Source: Exiguobacterium acetylicum (GTDB taxonomy: Bacteria; Bacillota; Bacilli; Exiguobacteriales; Exiguobacteriaceae). From it: DNA of 64,000 nucleotides. The translations under genes were made by a program, and so were the position numbers. The stretch spans positions 1,142,001 through 1,206,000 of the forward strand of contig NZ_CP081878.1 of NCBI RefSeq assembly GCF_022170825.1. Reading direction: 5' to 3'. Shown in pieces: positions 25,665-35,016 of this stretch (position 1 is the first letter of the stretch; each line of letters begins with the position of its first letter). Below the pieces are notes generated by a model. That model did not search any database. It had not been told where the DNA came from and saw nothing but the letters and a program-made list of their open reading frames with translations.

Positions 25665-26144
25665 ATGGCGAAACGTTTTGTTGGAATCTATCAAGATCAA
25701 TCGAGTCTAGAACGAAAAATTGAGGATTTGAAACAACAGGGGCATCATGAATCGGACTTTTCTGTAGTGGGTCGAGATGACGCAGCAGACGAAGCATCAG
25801 GTGCAAGCTGGATCGATCAAGTCAAATCAAAGTTCTCTAAAGAACCACCGCTTCGTGAGACGTTAAAACGTGTCGGGCACTCAGATGATGAGGCAGAACG
25901 GCATTACGCGGAAGTTGAACGCGGCGGTCTTGCATTGTTCGTCAAGGATCGAGATCACGACCATGATCACGATCACGATCACCATCATGACCATGAGCAT
26001 CATCATAACCATAACCACGACCATGATCACCGACATGATGACAATAAAGTCGAAAATCCAGGGAACAACGCCTATGAAACCAATCATCGTGAGGACGCTG
26101 AGAAGAGCGACCGGGCGAAATGGAAAGCCGACGATATCGATTAA
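25665..26144 (+). CDS. YflT-type general stress domain protein with a His/Asp-rich tail
   Basis: A 159-residue protein. The first ~90 residues match the YflT/heat-induced stress domain (KRFVGIYQDQSSLERKIEDLKQQG, ... ERGGLALFVK). From about residue 95 to 125 the chain is almost only His and Asp with a few Asn, Glu and Arg (DHDHDHDHDHHHDHEHHH pattern), about 18 His in 32 residues, followed by a charged, disordered tail. The tail should bind zinc, nickel, copper or similar ions; a role in metal buffering during stress is inferred. The ATG at 25665 follows AAGGAAGGTG at longer spacing. Confidence 0.8.
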   Translation: MAKRFVGIYQDQSSLERKIEDLKQQGHHESDFSVVGRDDAADEASGASWIDQVKSKFSKEPPLRETLKRVGHSDDEAERHYAEVERGGLALFVKDRDHDHDHDHDHHHDHEHHHNHNHDHDHRHDDNKVENPGNNAYETNHREDAEKSDRAKWKADDID

Positions 26145-26151
26145 TACCTAG

Positions 26152-26190
26152 AAGTGAAGACACCGCTTTCGGTGAACTTCACTTTTTTTC
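26152..26190 (+). terminator. terminator of the His-rich stress protein gene
   Basis: AAGTGAAG-A-CACCG / CGGTG-AA-CTTCACTT hairpin followed by seven T. Confidence 0.88.
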
Positions 26191-26264
26191 GCACCTGGAG
26201 TCGTAGGGCGAGATGTGTGAGGAATCGAGGTGCTATACTGAGAGCATCGAAGAGGTGATAAGAC

Positions 26265-27353
26265 ATGAAAAAAGTAGTGACAGCTTTAGCAGGAATCGGT
26301 CTTGCAAGTGCGTGGTTCATCAACCGATATCCTGTGTTCGGGAAACGACCAAGCCGAGCGGATCGACGCAGTTTTGAACGGTCAGATCGTTTTATCGATG
26401 GGAAATTCAAAAATGAGACGGATTTCCAGTTGAAAATGGAATGGGAATCAATGAAAAGTATTTTAAAGGACTACGGACGAAACATTCCGAATCTACGTCC
26501 TGTCAAAGCATTGCCGACGCTTCCGTATCAACGACGAGAAGACGATAGCGAAGCACCGCGTGTCACGTGGTTTGGACATTCGGCGTTTTTACTCGAAATT
26601 GACGGGCAGACGATTTTCTTTGACCCGATGCTCGGTCGCGCCCCGTCACCGTTCCCGAAACTAGGAGGAGGACGTTTTCAAACGACGCAGAAAGTCGATC
26701 TCGAGCGACTTCCATTGATTGATGTCGTCGTCTATTCACATGATCATTATGATCATCTCGACTATCCATCGGTTCTCGCTTTGAAAAATCGAGTCGGTCG
26801 CTTCATCGTGCCGCTCGGTGTCGGTAGTCGTCTGCGTGGATGGGGCGTAGCAGCAGATCGGATCACGGAACTCGACTGGCATGAATCGACGCAAGTCGGC
26901 GGTATTAAATTGACGGCAGCTCCATCACGCCATTATTCCGGTCGAAATGGTCTTGATCAGTTTTCAACGCTTTGGGCGTCATGGGTCATCGAAGGCTCAC
27001 AAAAAGTCTTCTTTAGTGGAGATAGCGGATACGGTCCGCACTTCAAGGCGATCGGTGAACAATATGGTCCGTTTGATCTGACGATGATGGAATGTGGGCA
27101 GTATGATGTCCGGTGGTCGAATTCGCATATGTTACCGGAACAGACGGTTCAAGCGCACCGTGACGTTAAAGGACGGGTCTTGATGCCGATTCACTGGTCC
27201 GCCTTCATCCTCGCGTTTCATGCGTGGTTCGAACCGGTCGAACGGTTATTAAAAGAAGCAAAACGCGATGAAATTCCTGTTCTGACACCGATGATTGGGG
27301 AGAGTGTGACACCAGAGAGCACGACACGGAAATGGTGGCGCGAAGTGCGTTGA
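26265..27353 (+). CDS. membrane-anchored MBL-fold hydrolase (NAPE-PLD/RomA-like)
   Basis: A 362-residue metallo-beta-lactamase-fold protein with an uncleaved or signal-like hydrophobic N-terminus (residues 4-22). The zinc motif SHDHYDHLD is near residues 160-168, and GDSGYG and PIHWSAF near 250 and 305 supply further ligands. VTWFGHSAFLLEIDGQTIFFDPM is typical of the NAPE-phospholipase D/UlaG-like branch. Family members cut phosphodiester or lactone-type bonds; the substrate here is unknown. Preceded by GAAGAGGTGA; own terminator. Confidence 0.88.
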   Translation: MKKVVTALAGIGLASAWFINRYPVFGKRPSRADRRSFERSDRFIDGKFKNETDFQLKMEWESMKSILKDYGRNIPNLRPVKALPTLPYQRREDDSEAPRVTWFGHSAFLLEIDGQTIFFDPMLGRAPSPFPKLGGGRFQTTQKVDLERLPLIDVVVYSHDHYDHLDYPSVLALKNRVGRFIVPLGVGSRLRGWGVAADRITELDWHESTQVGGIKLTAAPSRHYSGRNGLDQFSTLWASWVIEGSQKVFFSGDSGYGPHFKAIGEQYGPFDLTMMECGQYDVRWSNSHMLPEQTVQAHRDVKGRVLMPIHWSAFILAFHAWFEPVERLLKEAKRDEIPVLTPMIGESVTPESTTRKWWREVR

Positions 27354-27392
27354 GTGAAGTAGCTTTTTGTTTTTAATTGAATACGAAGATGT

Positions 27393-27434
27393 AAAAATAG
27401 CCTTTCCGACACCCTCCGGAAAGGCTATTTTTTA
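27393..27434. terminator. bidirectional terminator
   Basis: AAAAATAGCCTTTCCG / CGGAAAGGCTATTTTT, 16 pairs around a short loop, between converging genes. Confidence 0.92.
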
Positions 27435-27458
27435 TTAGTTCAATTTAATTCAAATGAT

Positions 27459-28697
27459 TCAGCTCGCTAGTCGATCCGCTTGTTTCGCGCGACGTGAGCG
27501 AACTTTTTCGATGATTTCGAAACCGAGCACGAGCATTGTTCCAACAAGCAATCCATTGCTGAGGAATGGACGCAGCGTCAACGGTAGGACTTCAGCGATG
27601 ACGGTCGATTGCAACAAGATACTGATACCGATGACGGCACTGATCGCAAACGCATGACGGCGTCGACTGTTTTCCATGTTACTTTCTGCTGACTGCCAGG
27701 CAATCAGGAACATGTGCGGCAATGTCGCAAGCAATGCGGCACTCGCAACGCTACGTGGTAATGTCGCAATGATGCCGATCAAGCTTGGGAAGAAACCAAT
27801 CAGTGCGATGACAAGTGAGGCAATCAAGAACGGACGGCGTTTCCGGCTACCTGTTTGCGCGATGAAGCCACTCGTGATCGGTAAAGGAACCGGTACAAGC
27901 GTCGAGAACGTAGCAGCGAGCAAGTGAATGACACCTTCGATCGATAACCCTTGGTGCAAGCGTCCTTGTTTTTGAAGCGTCGCTTCGACGGCGCTTAAGG
28001 CAGCAATCAAGTTGACGACGAGTAAGATTGCGAATGGAATCGCGACAAGAAATGCACTGCCGTCAAACTGCGGCCACCCGAAGGGTAACGCTTGTGGTGG
28101 TGCAAACAAACTAGACGACGTAGGAAGCGACGGACGGCTGACGAGCCAACCGACGATGATTCCGATCATCAAGGCAAACGGACGTAAGCGGCTCGGACCG
28201 AATTGACTGAGTCCGAGGACGAGTAAGAACGTGATGATACCGGCAACGCGAGTCGCTTCAACGGCGAGGACGGCACCGAGCATGACACCTGTTAATTGAA
28301 TACATAATAAGAGCAAAAACGTTCCGCTGACGAGCGGTGTGAAGACAGGTAATAAGTATTTCGTCCATCCTGTTAAACCAAGGATGATGAGAACAACACC
28401 AGCAATGACAACAGCTGCCATCGCAATCGTAAAGGCTGTTTTTGAATCGACCGGTAAGGCGGCGATGACGACGAAGATGCTGACCCATGATCCGGCAGGG
28501 CCCGATACGATCGGAAGCCGGTGGCCGAAAGCGCCATGTAGGAAACAGGCAATCCCGCCTACAAAGAACGACCGTTGGACAAGGGCAGCTGTTTCGACTG
28601 AGGAGAGGTCGAACAGACTGGCGACGACGATTGGTAAGGCAATCGTGTTCGCGAGTAAAAAGACGATCCACTGGAAGGTAGAAGTCGTTTGTTTCAT
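27459..28697 (-). CDS. NCS2 family purine/pyrimidine permease
   Basis: A 412-residue nucleobase:cation symporter of the NCS2 family with 12-14 hydrophobic segments. FGHRLPIVSGPAGSWVSIF near residues 57-75 is the early conserved region of the family (the family's QH-type motif is not clear), and NLIAALSAVEATLQKQG lies where the substrate motif NxGxxxxT-like region is expected. It resembles B. subtilis YwdJ more than the uracil permease PyrP. Exact base is unknown. The start follows AAAGGAG. A LysR-type regulator diverges with a perfect operator palindrome between the starts. Confidence 0.85.
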   Translation of the reverse strand: MKQTTSTFQWIVFLLANTIALPIVVASLFDLSSVETAALVQRSFFVGGIACFLHGAFGHRLPIVSGPAGSWVSIFVVIAALPVDSKTAFTIAMAAVVIAGVVLIILGLTGWTKYLLPVFTPLVSGTFLLLLCIQLTGVMLGAVLAVEATRVAGIITFLLVLGLSQFGPSRLRPFALMIGIIVGWLVSRPSLPTSSSLFAPPQALPFGWPQFDGSAFLVAIPFAILLVVNLIAALSAVEATLQKQGRLHQGLSIEGVIHLLAATFSTLVPVPLPITSGFIAQTGSRKRRPFLIASLVIALIGFFPSLIGIIATLPRSVASAALLATLPHMFLIAWQSAESNMENSRRRHAFAISAVIGISILLQSTVIAEVLPLTLRPFLSNGLLVGTMLVLGFEIIEKVRSRRAKQADRLAS

Positions 28698-28759
28698 GAA
28701 AAAGCTCCTTTCTTTAACTTCAGATATTCCTGCATCATAGCATATGATTGATGTTATGA

Positions 28760-28781
28760 TTCATATATCTTTATATATGAA
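28760..28781. promoter_or_regulatory. operator palindrome between permease and LysR genes
   Basis: TTCATATAT-CTTT-ATATATGAA is a perfect 9-base inverted repeat in the 107-base gap between the two divergent starts. Its form (T-rich arm, short AT gap) suits a LysR-type binding site. Confidence 0.7.
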
Positions 28782-28804
28782 AACATATGAAAGAGATGAT
28801 GAAT

Positions 28805-29626
28805 ATGGATTTACGGCAGTACCGCTATTTTTGTGCGGTCTTTGAGGAACAATCCGTTACGCGAGCAGCGGAGCGCTTACGGATGGCACAACCTGCCTTA
28901 ACCCAGCAAATCCGGCGAATGGAAGAAGAGCTCGGTGTTCGTCTGATTGAGCGGGCAGGACGCGGGATCCGAATTACGCCAAGTGGCAATCGCTTATATG
29001 AACGAGCGGTCTCTTTACTACAGTTCGAGCAGGAGACACGGATGGAAGTGAGCGATATCGAAGCCGGTCGTACGGGGATTTTGCGGATTGGTGTCAACAC
29101 GTTATCAGCCAGCCGTTTAGTCGACTGGATTGAACAGATGAAGCGGCGACATCCTGGCATCATCTTACAAGTCCACCAAGGAGAATCGAGTGCGCTCATC
29201 GAACGGTTGAAAGAGCGATCGCTTGATGCAGCGTTCGTTCGTCTCCCAATTGATGCGCAAGGTGTCTCAATCGAATGGATGGAGGAAGAACCCTTTCATC
29301 AAGTCTGGCACCCCGATCATCCGACCGCAGATCTGATCATTCCAAGTCAAGAAGGACTCGGTGTCTTTCAGACGTTAAGTCAACGACTCGGTGTCGTATC
29401 GCAAGAGACGTGTTCCGATGTCTTGACGCTGATCGGACTCGTCCGCAGCGGACAAGCCGTAACCGTCTTACCGAAAAGTACATTGCGGGAACTAGATATG
29501 ACAGGACTGCACCAGACATACCTGTCAGGTGCATCAAGTACAACAGCTTTCGTCTGGTTAACAGAGACAGGACCGACGACACTGACGAAACAGTTCATTG
29601 AAATCATGCAAGAAATAGCAGACTAA
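28805..29626 (+). CDS. LysR family transcriptional regulator
   Basis: A 273-residue LysR regulator: winged helix at the N-terminus (LRQYRYFCAVFEEQSVTRAAERLRMAQPALTQQ pattern, split here as YRYFCAVFEEQSVTRAAERL and AQPALTQQIRRMEEELG), then a co-inducer-binding domain. ATG codons at 28787, 28796, 28799 and 28805 are in frame; 28805 gives the usual family N-terminus and follows AAAGAG by nine bases. It probably controls the divergent purine/pyrimidine permease through the palindrome between them. The effector is unknown. Confidence 0.88.
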   Translation: MDLRQYRYFCAVFEEQSVTRAAERLRMAQPALTQQIRRMEEELGVRLIERAGRGIRITPSGNRLYERAVSLLQFEQETRMEVSDIEAGRTGILRIGVNTLSASRLVDWIEQMKRRHPGIILQVHQGESSALIERLKERSLDAAFVRLPIDAQGVSIEWMEEEPFHQVWHPDHPTADLIIPSQEGLGVFQTLSQRLGVVSQETCSDVLTLIGLVRSGQAVTVLPKSTLRELDMTGLHQTYLSGASSTTAFVWLTETGPTTLTKQFIEIMQEIAD

Positions 29627-29657
29627 TTAAATCGATCGGAAAGAAAGGATAGATTGT

Positions 29658-30842
29658 ATGAAAACAATTCAAGGTACGTACGGGGAAGCAAAAATTTTCA
29701 CGGATAACGTGGACGACCTGACGATTCAACAGGTCTCCGCCATGTTAAACGAACAATTTGCGACAGACAGTCGCGTCCGGATTATGCCAGACTGTCATGC
29801 TGGAAAAGGCTCCGTCATCGGAACGACGATGCATGTGACCGACGAAGTCGTACCAAATCTCGTTGGGGTCGACATTGGTTGTGGCATGTTATGCACGCGA
29901 CTCGTTGAACAGGGACCGATTGACTATGCGAAATTGGATGCAACGATTCAGCGTCTTGTTCCTAGTGGTATGTCGGTACGGCAGCAAGCCCATCCATTGT
30001 CTGAACAGATACCATTTGATCAAGTACTTGCTCCGTTTAACGAGACCCGCGCACGATTATCGATTGGTACGCTCGGTGGAGGAAATCACTTCATTGAACT
30101 GAATCAGGATGCAGCAGGACAATTATATCTCGTGATTCATTCTGGTAGCCGCAATCTTGGGAAGACAATCGCTGAACATTATCAAGCAGAAGCGGAAACA
30201 ACGCGATTCCAGTTTGATGCGGACCTAGTGATCGCAGAATTAAAGCAACAAGTGCGTCAGTCAGATATTCAGGAGACTTTACAACAACTGAAGGAACAAC
30301 GATCTTCATTTAACAAAGACTTAGCATCTGTTTCCGGCGAAGCGATGGAGCGCTACCTGCATGATCTTAAGATCGCGCAACGTTACGCAGCACTAAATCG
30401 ACAAGCGATGACCGAGGTCATTTTCGAAGCGATGGGATGGACGGTAGCGGATCAGTTCGATACGATTCACAACTATATTGATCTCGAGGCAATGATTCTA
30501 CGAAAAGGTGCCATCTCTGCGAAAGAAGGCGAACGGGCAATCATTCCGATGAACATGCGCGATGGCTCCTTGATCGTCGTCGGAAAAGGAAATCCCGATT
30601 GGAACTATTCTGCGCCACACGGAGCAGGGCGTATTATGTCGCGGTCAAAAGCATTCAAAACGGTTGAACTAGATGCGTTTGAAAAGACCATGACTGATGT
30701 CTGGTCGAGTTCTGTCGTCGCATCGACACGTGACGAATCACCGTTCGTCTACAAACCGACGGACGAAATCATCCGTAACACGAAAGAAACGGTCGATGTC
30801 ATCGAAATCATTAAACCGCTATACAATTTTAAGGCGAAGTGA
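29658..30842 (+). CDS. rtcB: RtcB family RNA ligase
   Basis: A 394-residue RtcB, which joins RNA ends carrying 2',3'-cyclic phosphate or 3'-phosphate to 5'-OH using GTP and manganese. All catalytic residues are present: Asp72 and Cys75 (GVDIGCGM), His145 (GGNHF), His162 (HSGSRN), His272 and the guanylated His322 (PHGAGR). It is of the shorter bacterial type, below the ~480 residues of archaeal/E. coli RtcB. No archease, RtcA or RtcR gene lies beside it. It begins 31 bases after the LysR gene, so read-through is possible. The biological RNA target is unknown. Confidence 0.93.
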   Translation: MKTIQGTYGEAKIFTDNVDDLTIQQVSAMLNEQFATDSRVRIMPDCHAGKGSVIGTTMHVTDEVVPNLVGVDIGCGMLCTRLVEQGPIDYAKLDATIQRLVPSGMSVRQQAHPLSEQIPFDQVLAPFNETRARLSIGTLGGGNHFIELNQDAAGQLYLVIHSGSRNLGKTIAEHYQAEAETTRFQFDADLVIAELKQQVRQSDIQETLQQLKEQRSSFNKDLASVSGEAMERYLHDLKIAQRYAALNRQAMTEVIFEAMGWTVADQFDTIHNYIDLEAMILRKGAISAKEGERAIIPMNMRDGSLIVVGKGNPDWNYSAPHGAGRIMSRSKAFKTVELDAFEKTMTDVWSSSVVASTRDESPFVYKPTDEIIRNTKETVDVIEIIKPLYNFKAK

Positions 30843-30868
30843 AGTAGTTCGTTATAGGAGGGTGTGTC

Positions 30869-31447
30869 GTGAAACATAGAGGGAGAATGCTAATCCTGAT
30901 TTCAAGTATATTTTTAATCGCTGGGTGTACAGATGAGGCAGCCACGACGAAGCCGAAAGCAGAGGTCAAAACAGCTGCTCATACGGATCAAAAGATAAAC
31001 GAAAAGCAACATCAAGTGTTGACACATGAGCAGTATGAAAAATTATTCGAAAACATGGATCAGCATGTAAAGATAGATCAATTCCAGTTGAAGGCAAGCA
31101 CGCTAGGAGACGATTTCACGGTTGTAGATCGAGCATTAAGTTTCGGTAAGCGACGATGGTTGACTGTTGATGGAACAATCGACAGTGGATCAACACAAGA
31201 GTCACTTTATTTTGAGAATAAAAAGCAAGATACGCAGTTAGCAATCCATTTTGCATATACGGACCGATACATAGGCAATGATATGGTTCAGTATCAATCA
31301 AACGGTGGTTACGGCGAGCTCATTATCATTAGCTACAAAAACATCCTCATATCCGTACAACAAAATTCATTAAACAAAGTAGATCCTGACACGACACAGG
31401 AAGCAGCAAAACAGGTGATCAACGAATTAAAAAACGTCCCCGTTTAA
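30869..31447 (+). CDS. putative lipoprotein (192 aa)
   Basis: A GTG start preceded by AGGAGGG opens a typical lipoprotein: charged start, hydrophobic stretch and lipobox LIAGC (Cys near 20), then a Lys/Thr-rich spacer and a ~130-residue outer domain of unknown fold (YFENKKQDTQLAIHFAYTDRYIGNDMVQY). Likely anchored on the outer face of the membrane. It follows rtcB by 26 bases and could be co-transcribed. No homologous family recognised. Confidence 0.8.
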   Translation: MKHRGRMLILISSIFLIAGCTDEAATTKPKAEVKTAAHTDQKINEKQHQVLTHEQYEKLFENMDQHVKIDQFQLKASTLGDDFTVVDRALSFGKRRWLTVDGTIDSGSTQESLYFENKKQDTQLAIHFAYTDRYIGNDMVQYQSNGGYGELIIISYKNILISVQQNSLNKVDPDTTQEAAKQVINELKNVPV

Positions 31448-31480
31448 AACGAGAACGTAAAGGTGACAACTCTGATTTGA

Positions 31481-31975
31481 TTAGACCGTACCATCCGGTA
31501 ACGTCTCACCTGTGCGTCGAATCGTCGCTCCGAGTTCAGCGGCGATCGCATTGACGGCTTCTGAATCTTCGTTGACCTCACTGATGAGGATGACACCGTA
31601 ATGGTTGGGATTGATCTGATTCAGCGTCCGGTTGAATAAATCAAATGATTCCCGCTCGTTCTTCTCATCCCGATTTGCACCGATCAAGTAGCCAGCGACG
31701 GAACCGACGAGCATACCGAACGGACCACCGACGACACCAATCGCCATACCGATAAGGGAACCTTTAAACGATTGATCTTGTTGCGTGAAGTCGATTGCAT
31801 CGATGAAAGAGAAGCCTTCCGCTTCGTCACGTTTCGCGAGAACCATCTGATCCATCTCGATTTCCTTGATTGCTTCGAGATCTTTAATCATCGCAAAGCC
31901 TGTTTTTGCTTGTTCTAAATCGCTGAATATGATTGTCGTAATGACGTGCGTTGCTTCGCTTTTATATTTCGCCAT
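31481..31975 (-). CDS. DUF1269-like protein with a glycine-rich hydrophobic centre
   Basis: A 164-residue protein with the layout of DUF1269: an N-terminal ferredoxin-like half (ATHVITTIIFSDLEQAKTGFAMIKDLEA), a central Gly-rich hydrophobic hairpin (IGMAIGVVGGPFGMLVGSVAGYLIG), and a C-terminal half (VILISEVNEDSEAVNAIAAELGA). Such proteins are often stress-induced and membrane-associated; function is unknown. The ATG at 31973-31975 follows GGAGGCG; a TTG further up overlaps the ribosome site. Confidence 0.75.
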   Translation of the reverse strand: MAKYKSEATHVITTIIFSDLEQAKTGFAMIKDLEAIKEIEMDQMVLAKRDEAEGFSFIDAIDFTQQDQSFKGSLIGMAIGVVGGPFGMLVGSVAGYLIGANRDEKNERESFDLFNRTLNQINPNHYGVILISEVNEDSEAVNAIAAELGATIRRTGETLPDGTV

Positions 31976-32140
31976 AATAAACGCCTCCACAAGAATCGGA
32001 TATCGTACTACACTTTTTAAGTACCCTGAACATTCTAAATGGAAACGCCTGACGGTAAATATGAGAAAAACAAGACAACAGAATAATTTTCTAATATTGG
32101 CAATAAGTAAAACTTATCGAAAGTCTTTTGTTCTTTCAAA

Positions 32141-32169
32141 TTGTAACGGAATCCATATTATACTATGAT
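32141..32169 (+). promoter_or_regulatory. acnA promoter
   Basis: -35 TTGTAA, 17-base spacer, -10 TATGAT, about 64 bases before the acnA start. Confidence 0.6.
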
Positions 32170-32232
32170 AGAACTGTACAAGTAAGCGGTATCAGGGGCT
32201 TGATGTCGTGAACACTTAAAGGGGGAATCACC

Positions 32233-34959
32233 ATGAAGCAAACAGATGTGTCGCAAGATGTCTTTGGCGCACGCCGTTCGTTTGAAGCAAACGGTAAGAA
32301 TTATCAGTACTACAGTCTTGAAAAATTGGAAGAACTCGGATTGACGGAAGTCAAACGCCTTCCATATTCGATTCGTGTCCTACTCGAGTCAGTACTTCGT
32401 CAACAAGATGGTCGTTCGATCACACGTGAACACGTCGAGAACTTGGCGAAATGGGGAACAGCTCAAGTTTCGAACGATGTCGATGTTCCGTTCAAACCGT
32501 CACGCGTTATCCTGCAAGACTTCACAGGTGTTCCAACGGTCGTAGACCTCGCGTCACTTCGTAAAGCGATGCAAGATCTCGGTGGAGACCCATCGGTCAT
32601 CAACCCAGAAGTACCAGTTGACCTCGTCGTTGACCACTCGGTTCAAGTCGATGCATACGGTTTTGCTGGTGCACTTGCAGAAAACATGGATCTCGAATTC
32701 GAGCGTAACGAAGAACGTTACAAATTACTTCGCTGGGCGACATCGGCATTCGATAACTACCGTGCCGTACCACCAGCAACAGGGATCGTCCACCAAGTCA
32801 ACCTCGAGTACTTGGCATCTGTCGTCCTTGAAAAGGAAACAGCGGACGGTACAGTTGATGTGTACCCAGATACACTCGTCGGAACGGATTCACACACGAC
32901 GATGATCAACGGTCTCGGCGTCCTCGGTTGGGGTGTCGGTGGGATCGAAGCGGAAGCGGGCATGCTCGGGCAGCCATCGTTCTTCCCAGTACCAGAAGTC
33001 ATCGGTGTACGCATCACAGGTGAGATGCACCCAGGAACGACAGCAACAGACGTTGCCCTTCGCGTAACGGAAATGCTCCGTCAAGAGAACGTCGTCGGTA
33101 AATTCGTCGAGTTCTTCGGTCCATCACTCCACTTGATGTCACTTTCTGACCGGGCGACAATCGCAAACATGGCGCCAGAATACGGTGCAACATGTGGATT
33201 CTTCCCAGTTGATACAGAAACACTGACGTACCTTCGTTTGACAGGGCGCGATGAAGAATTGATCGAAAAAGTCGAGAACTACTCGAAAGCAAACGGTTTG
33301 TTCTACACGCCACAAAACGAGGATCCAACATTCACGAAAACAGTCGAACTCGATCTTTCAACGATTGTTCCTGCTCTTGCTGGACCAAAACGTCCACAAG
33401 ACCGGATTGATTTGACAGATGTGCATACATCATTCAAAAAAGCGTTGACGGCTCCACAAGGAAACGCTGGATTTGGTCTTGCAGAAGAAGAAGCAAACAA
33501 AGTCGCAGTCATTCAGTTCGAAGACGAAGCGGTTGAGATGCGTACAGGGGACGTGGCAATCGCTGCGATCACGAGTTGTACGAACACATCAAACCCATAC
33601 GTCATGATCGGTGCGGGACTCGTCGCGAAAAAAGCGATTGAACTCGGTCTTTCGGTTCCGAAATACGTTAAGACTTCCCTTGCGCCAGGATCGAAGGTCG
33701 TTACGGATTACCTCGAGAAATCAGGACTCCAAACGTATCTTGACGAACTCGGCTTCAACACGGTCGGTTACGGCTGTACGACATGTATCGGTAACTCCGG
33801 TCCACTCGACCGTGCTGTTGAAGATGCAATCCTTGGTTCAGACTTGCTCGTTTCGTCTGTCCTCTCAGGAAACCGTAACTTCGAAGGTCGTGTCCACCCG
33901 CTCGTCAAAGCGAACTACTTGGCTTCACCGCCACTCGTCGTCGCTTATGCACTTGCAGGAACGGTCGACGTCGATATCATGAACGCGTCACTCGGAACAG
34001 GCAAAGACGGACAAGAAGTCTTCTTCGCTGACATCTGGCCTTCGCGTGATGAGATCCAAACGATCATCAACACGGTCGTCACACCAGAAAGCTTCCGTGC
34101 AGAATACGATTCAGTCTTCACAGGAAACGAACGCTGGAACAACCTTGACGTGCCAACAGGAGATCAGTATGACTTCGACGGTGAGTCGACATACATCCAA
34201 AACCCACCGTTCTTCGAGAACCTTGCGAAGGAAGCTGGTCAAGTCGAAGCCCTCAACGGACTCCGTGTCTTCGGTAAGTTCGCTGATTCGGTCACGACGG
34301 ACCACATCTCACCAGCTGGTTCATTCTCGAAAACGACACCAGCCGGTCAATACCTCGTCAACAAAGGGGTTGCACCAAAAGACTTCAACTCATACGGTTC
34401 ACGTCGTGGTAACCACGAAATCATGATGCGCGGAACGTTCGCGAACATCCGGATCCGTAACCAAGTCGCTCCAGGTACTGAAGGTGGCTTCACGACGTAC
34501 TGGCCAACAGGCGAAACGATGGCAATGTACGATGCTGCGATGAAGTACAAAGAAGATGGCACAGGTCTCGTCATCCTCGCTGGTAAAGATTACGGAATGG
34601 GTTCTTCCCGTGACTGGGCAGCAAAAGGAACGAACTTGCTCGGCGTCAAAGCCGTCATCGCGGAGAGCTTCGAGCGGATTCACCGTTCAAACCTCGTCAT
34701 GATGGGTGTTCTGCCGCTTCAATATGTGGCAGGCACGACAGCGGAAACACTTGGTCTAACAGGTGAAGAAGCAATCAGTATCGCAATCGATGAGTCTGTT
34801 CGTCCACGTGACATCGTCAAAGTCACAGCAACAGCGGCAGATGGAAAAGTCACTGAATTCGAAGCAATTGCTCGTTTTGATTCAGAAGTCGACATCGATT
34901 ACTACCGTCACGGCGGGATCTTACCAATGGTCCTTCGTGAACGTCTCCAACAAGCATAA
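32233..34959 (+). CDS. acnA: aconitate hydratase A
   Basis: Aconitase (908 residues) that interconverts citrate and isocitrate in the TCA cycle. The three 4Fe-4S cysteines are in SCTNTSNP (near 450) and [12 protein letters not shown] (near 515-520); [12 protein letters not shown] near the C-terminus carries the substrate-binding Ser and Arg residues. Length and motifs fit AcnA/IRP1-type aconitase, which also binds RNA in B. subtilis (CitB). AAAGGGGG precedes the ATG. Codon use is clearly biased to favoured codons, consistent with high expression. A perfect terminator follows. Confidence 0.98.
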   Translation: MKQTDVSQDVFGARRSFEANGKNYQYYSLEKLEELGLTEVKRLPYSIRVLLESVLRQQDGRSITREHVENLAKWGTAQVSNDVDVPFKPSRVILQDFTGVPTVVDLASLRKAMQDLGGDPSVINPEVPVDLVVDHSVQVDAYGFAGALAENMDLEFERNEERYKLLRWATSAFDNYRAVPPATGIVHQVNLEYLASVVLEKETADGTVDVYPDTLVGTDSHTTMINGLGVLGWGVGGIEAEAGMLGQPSFFPVPEVIGVRITGEMHPGTTATDVALRVTEMLRQENVVGKFVEFFGPSLHLMSLSDRATIANMAPEYGATCGFFPVDTETLTYLRLTGRDEELIEKVENYSKANGLFYTPQNEDPTFTKTVELDLSTIVPALAGPKRPQDRIDLTDVHTSFKKALTAPQGNAGFGLAEEEANKVAVIQFEDEAVEMRTGDVAIAAITSCTNTSNPYVMIGAGLVAKKAIELGLSVPKYVKTSLAPGSKVVTDYLEKSGLQTYLDELGFNTVGYGCTTCIGNSGPLDRAVEDAILGSDLLVSSVLSGNRNFEGRVHPLVKANYLASPPLVVAYALAGTVDVDIMNASLGTGKDGQEVFFADIWPSRDEIQTIINTVVTPESFRAEYDSVFTGNERWNNLDVPTGDQYDFDGESTYIQNPPFFENLAKEAGQVEALNGLRVFGKFADSVTTDHISPAGSFSKTTPAGQYLVNKGVAPKDFNSYGSRRGNHEIMMRGTFANIRIRNQVAPGTEGGFTTYWPTGETMAMYDAAMKYKEDGTGLVILAGKDYGMGSSRDWAAKGTNLLGVKAVIAESFERIHRSNLVMMGVLPLQYVAGTTAETLGLTGEEAISIAIDESVRPRDIVKVTATAADGKVTEFEAIARFDSEVDIDYYRHGGILPMVLRERLQQA

Positions 34960-34970
34960 ATTGTCTAATC

Positions 34971-34998
34971 AAAGGTGGGGGAAACCCCACCTTTTTTT
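34971..34998 (+). terminator. terminator of acnA
   Basis: AAAGGTGGGG-GAAA-CCCCACCTTT, 10 pairs with a GNRA-type loop, then T-run. Confidence 0.95.
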
Positions 34999-35016
34999 GA
35001 CGAGAGGGGGAATCCG

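Noticed and set aside
25955-26040. Short tandem repeat that might be taken for a CRISPR or VNTR
   Set aside because: Units are 6 bases, encode His-Asp in frame, and have no spacers; it is part of the coding sequence.
25881-26163. Antisense frames rich in Met, Val and Ile opposite the His-rich tail
   Set aside because: They only reflect the repeated CAC/CAT/GAC/GAT codons on the other strand.
28698-28804. Purine riboswitch upstream of the permease
   Set aside because: The spacer to the divergent gene is only 107 bases and lacks the conserved purine-aptamer loops; a protein operator is seen instead.
33014-34305. Several antisense and shifted frames of 60-126 codons within acnA
   Set aside because: Shadows of a highly codon-biased gene; none has a ribosome site or a recognisable product.
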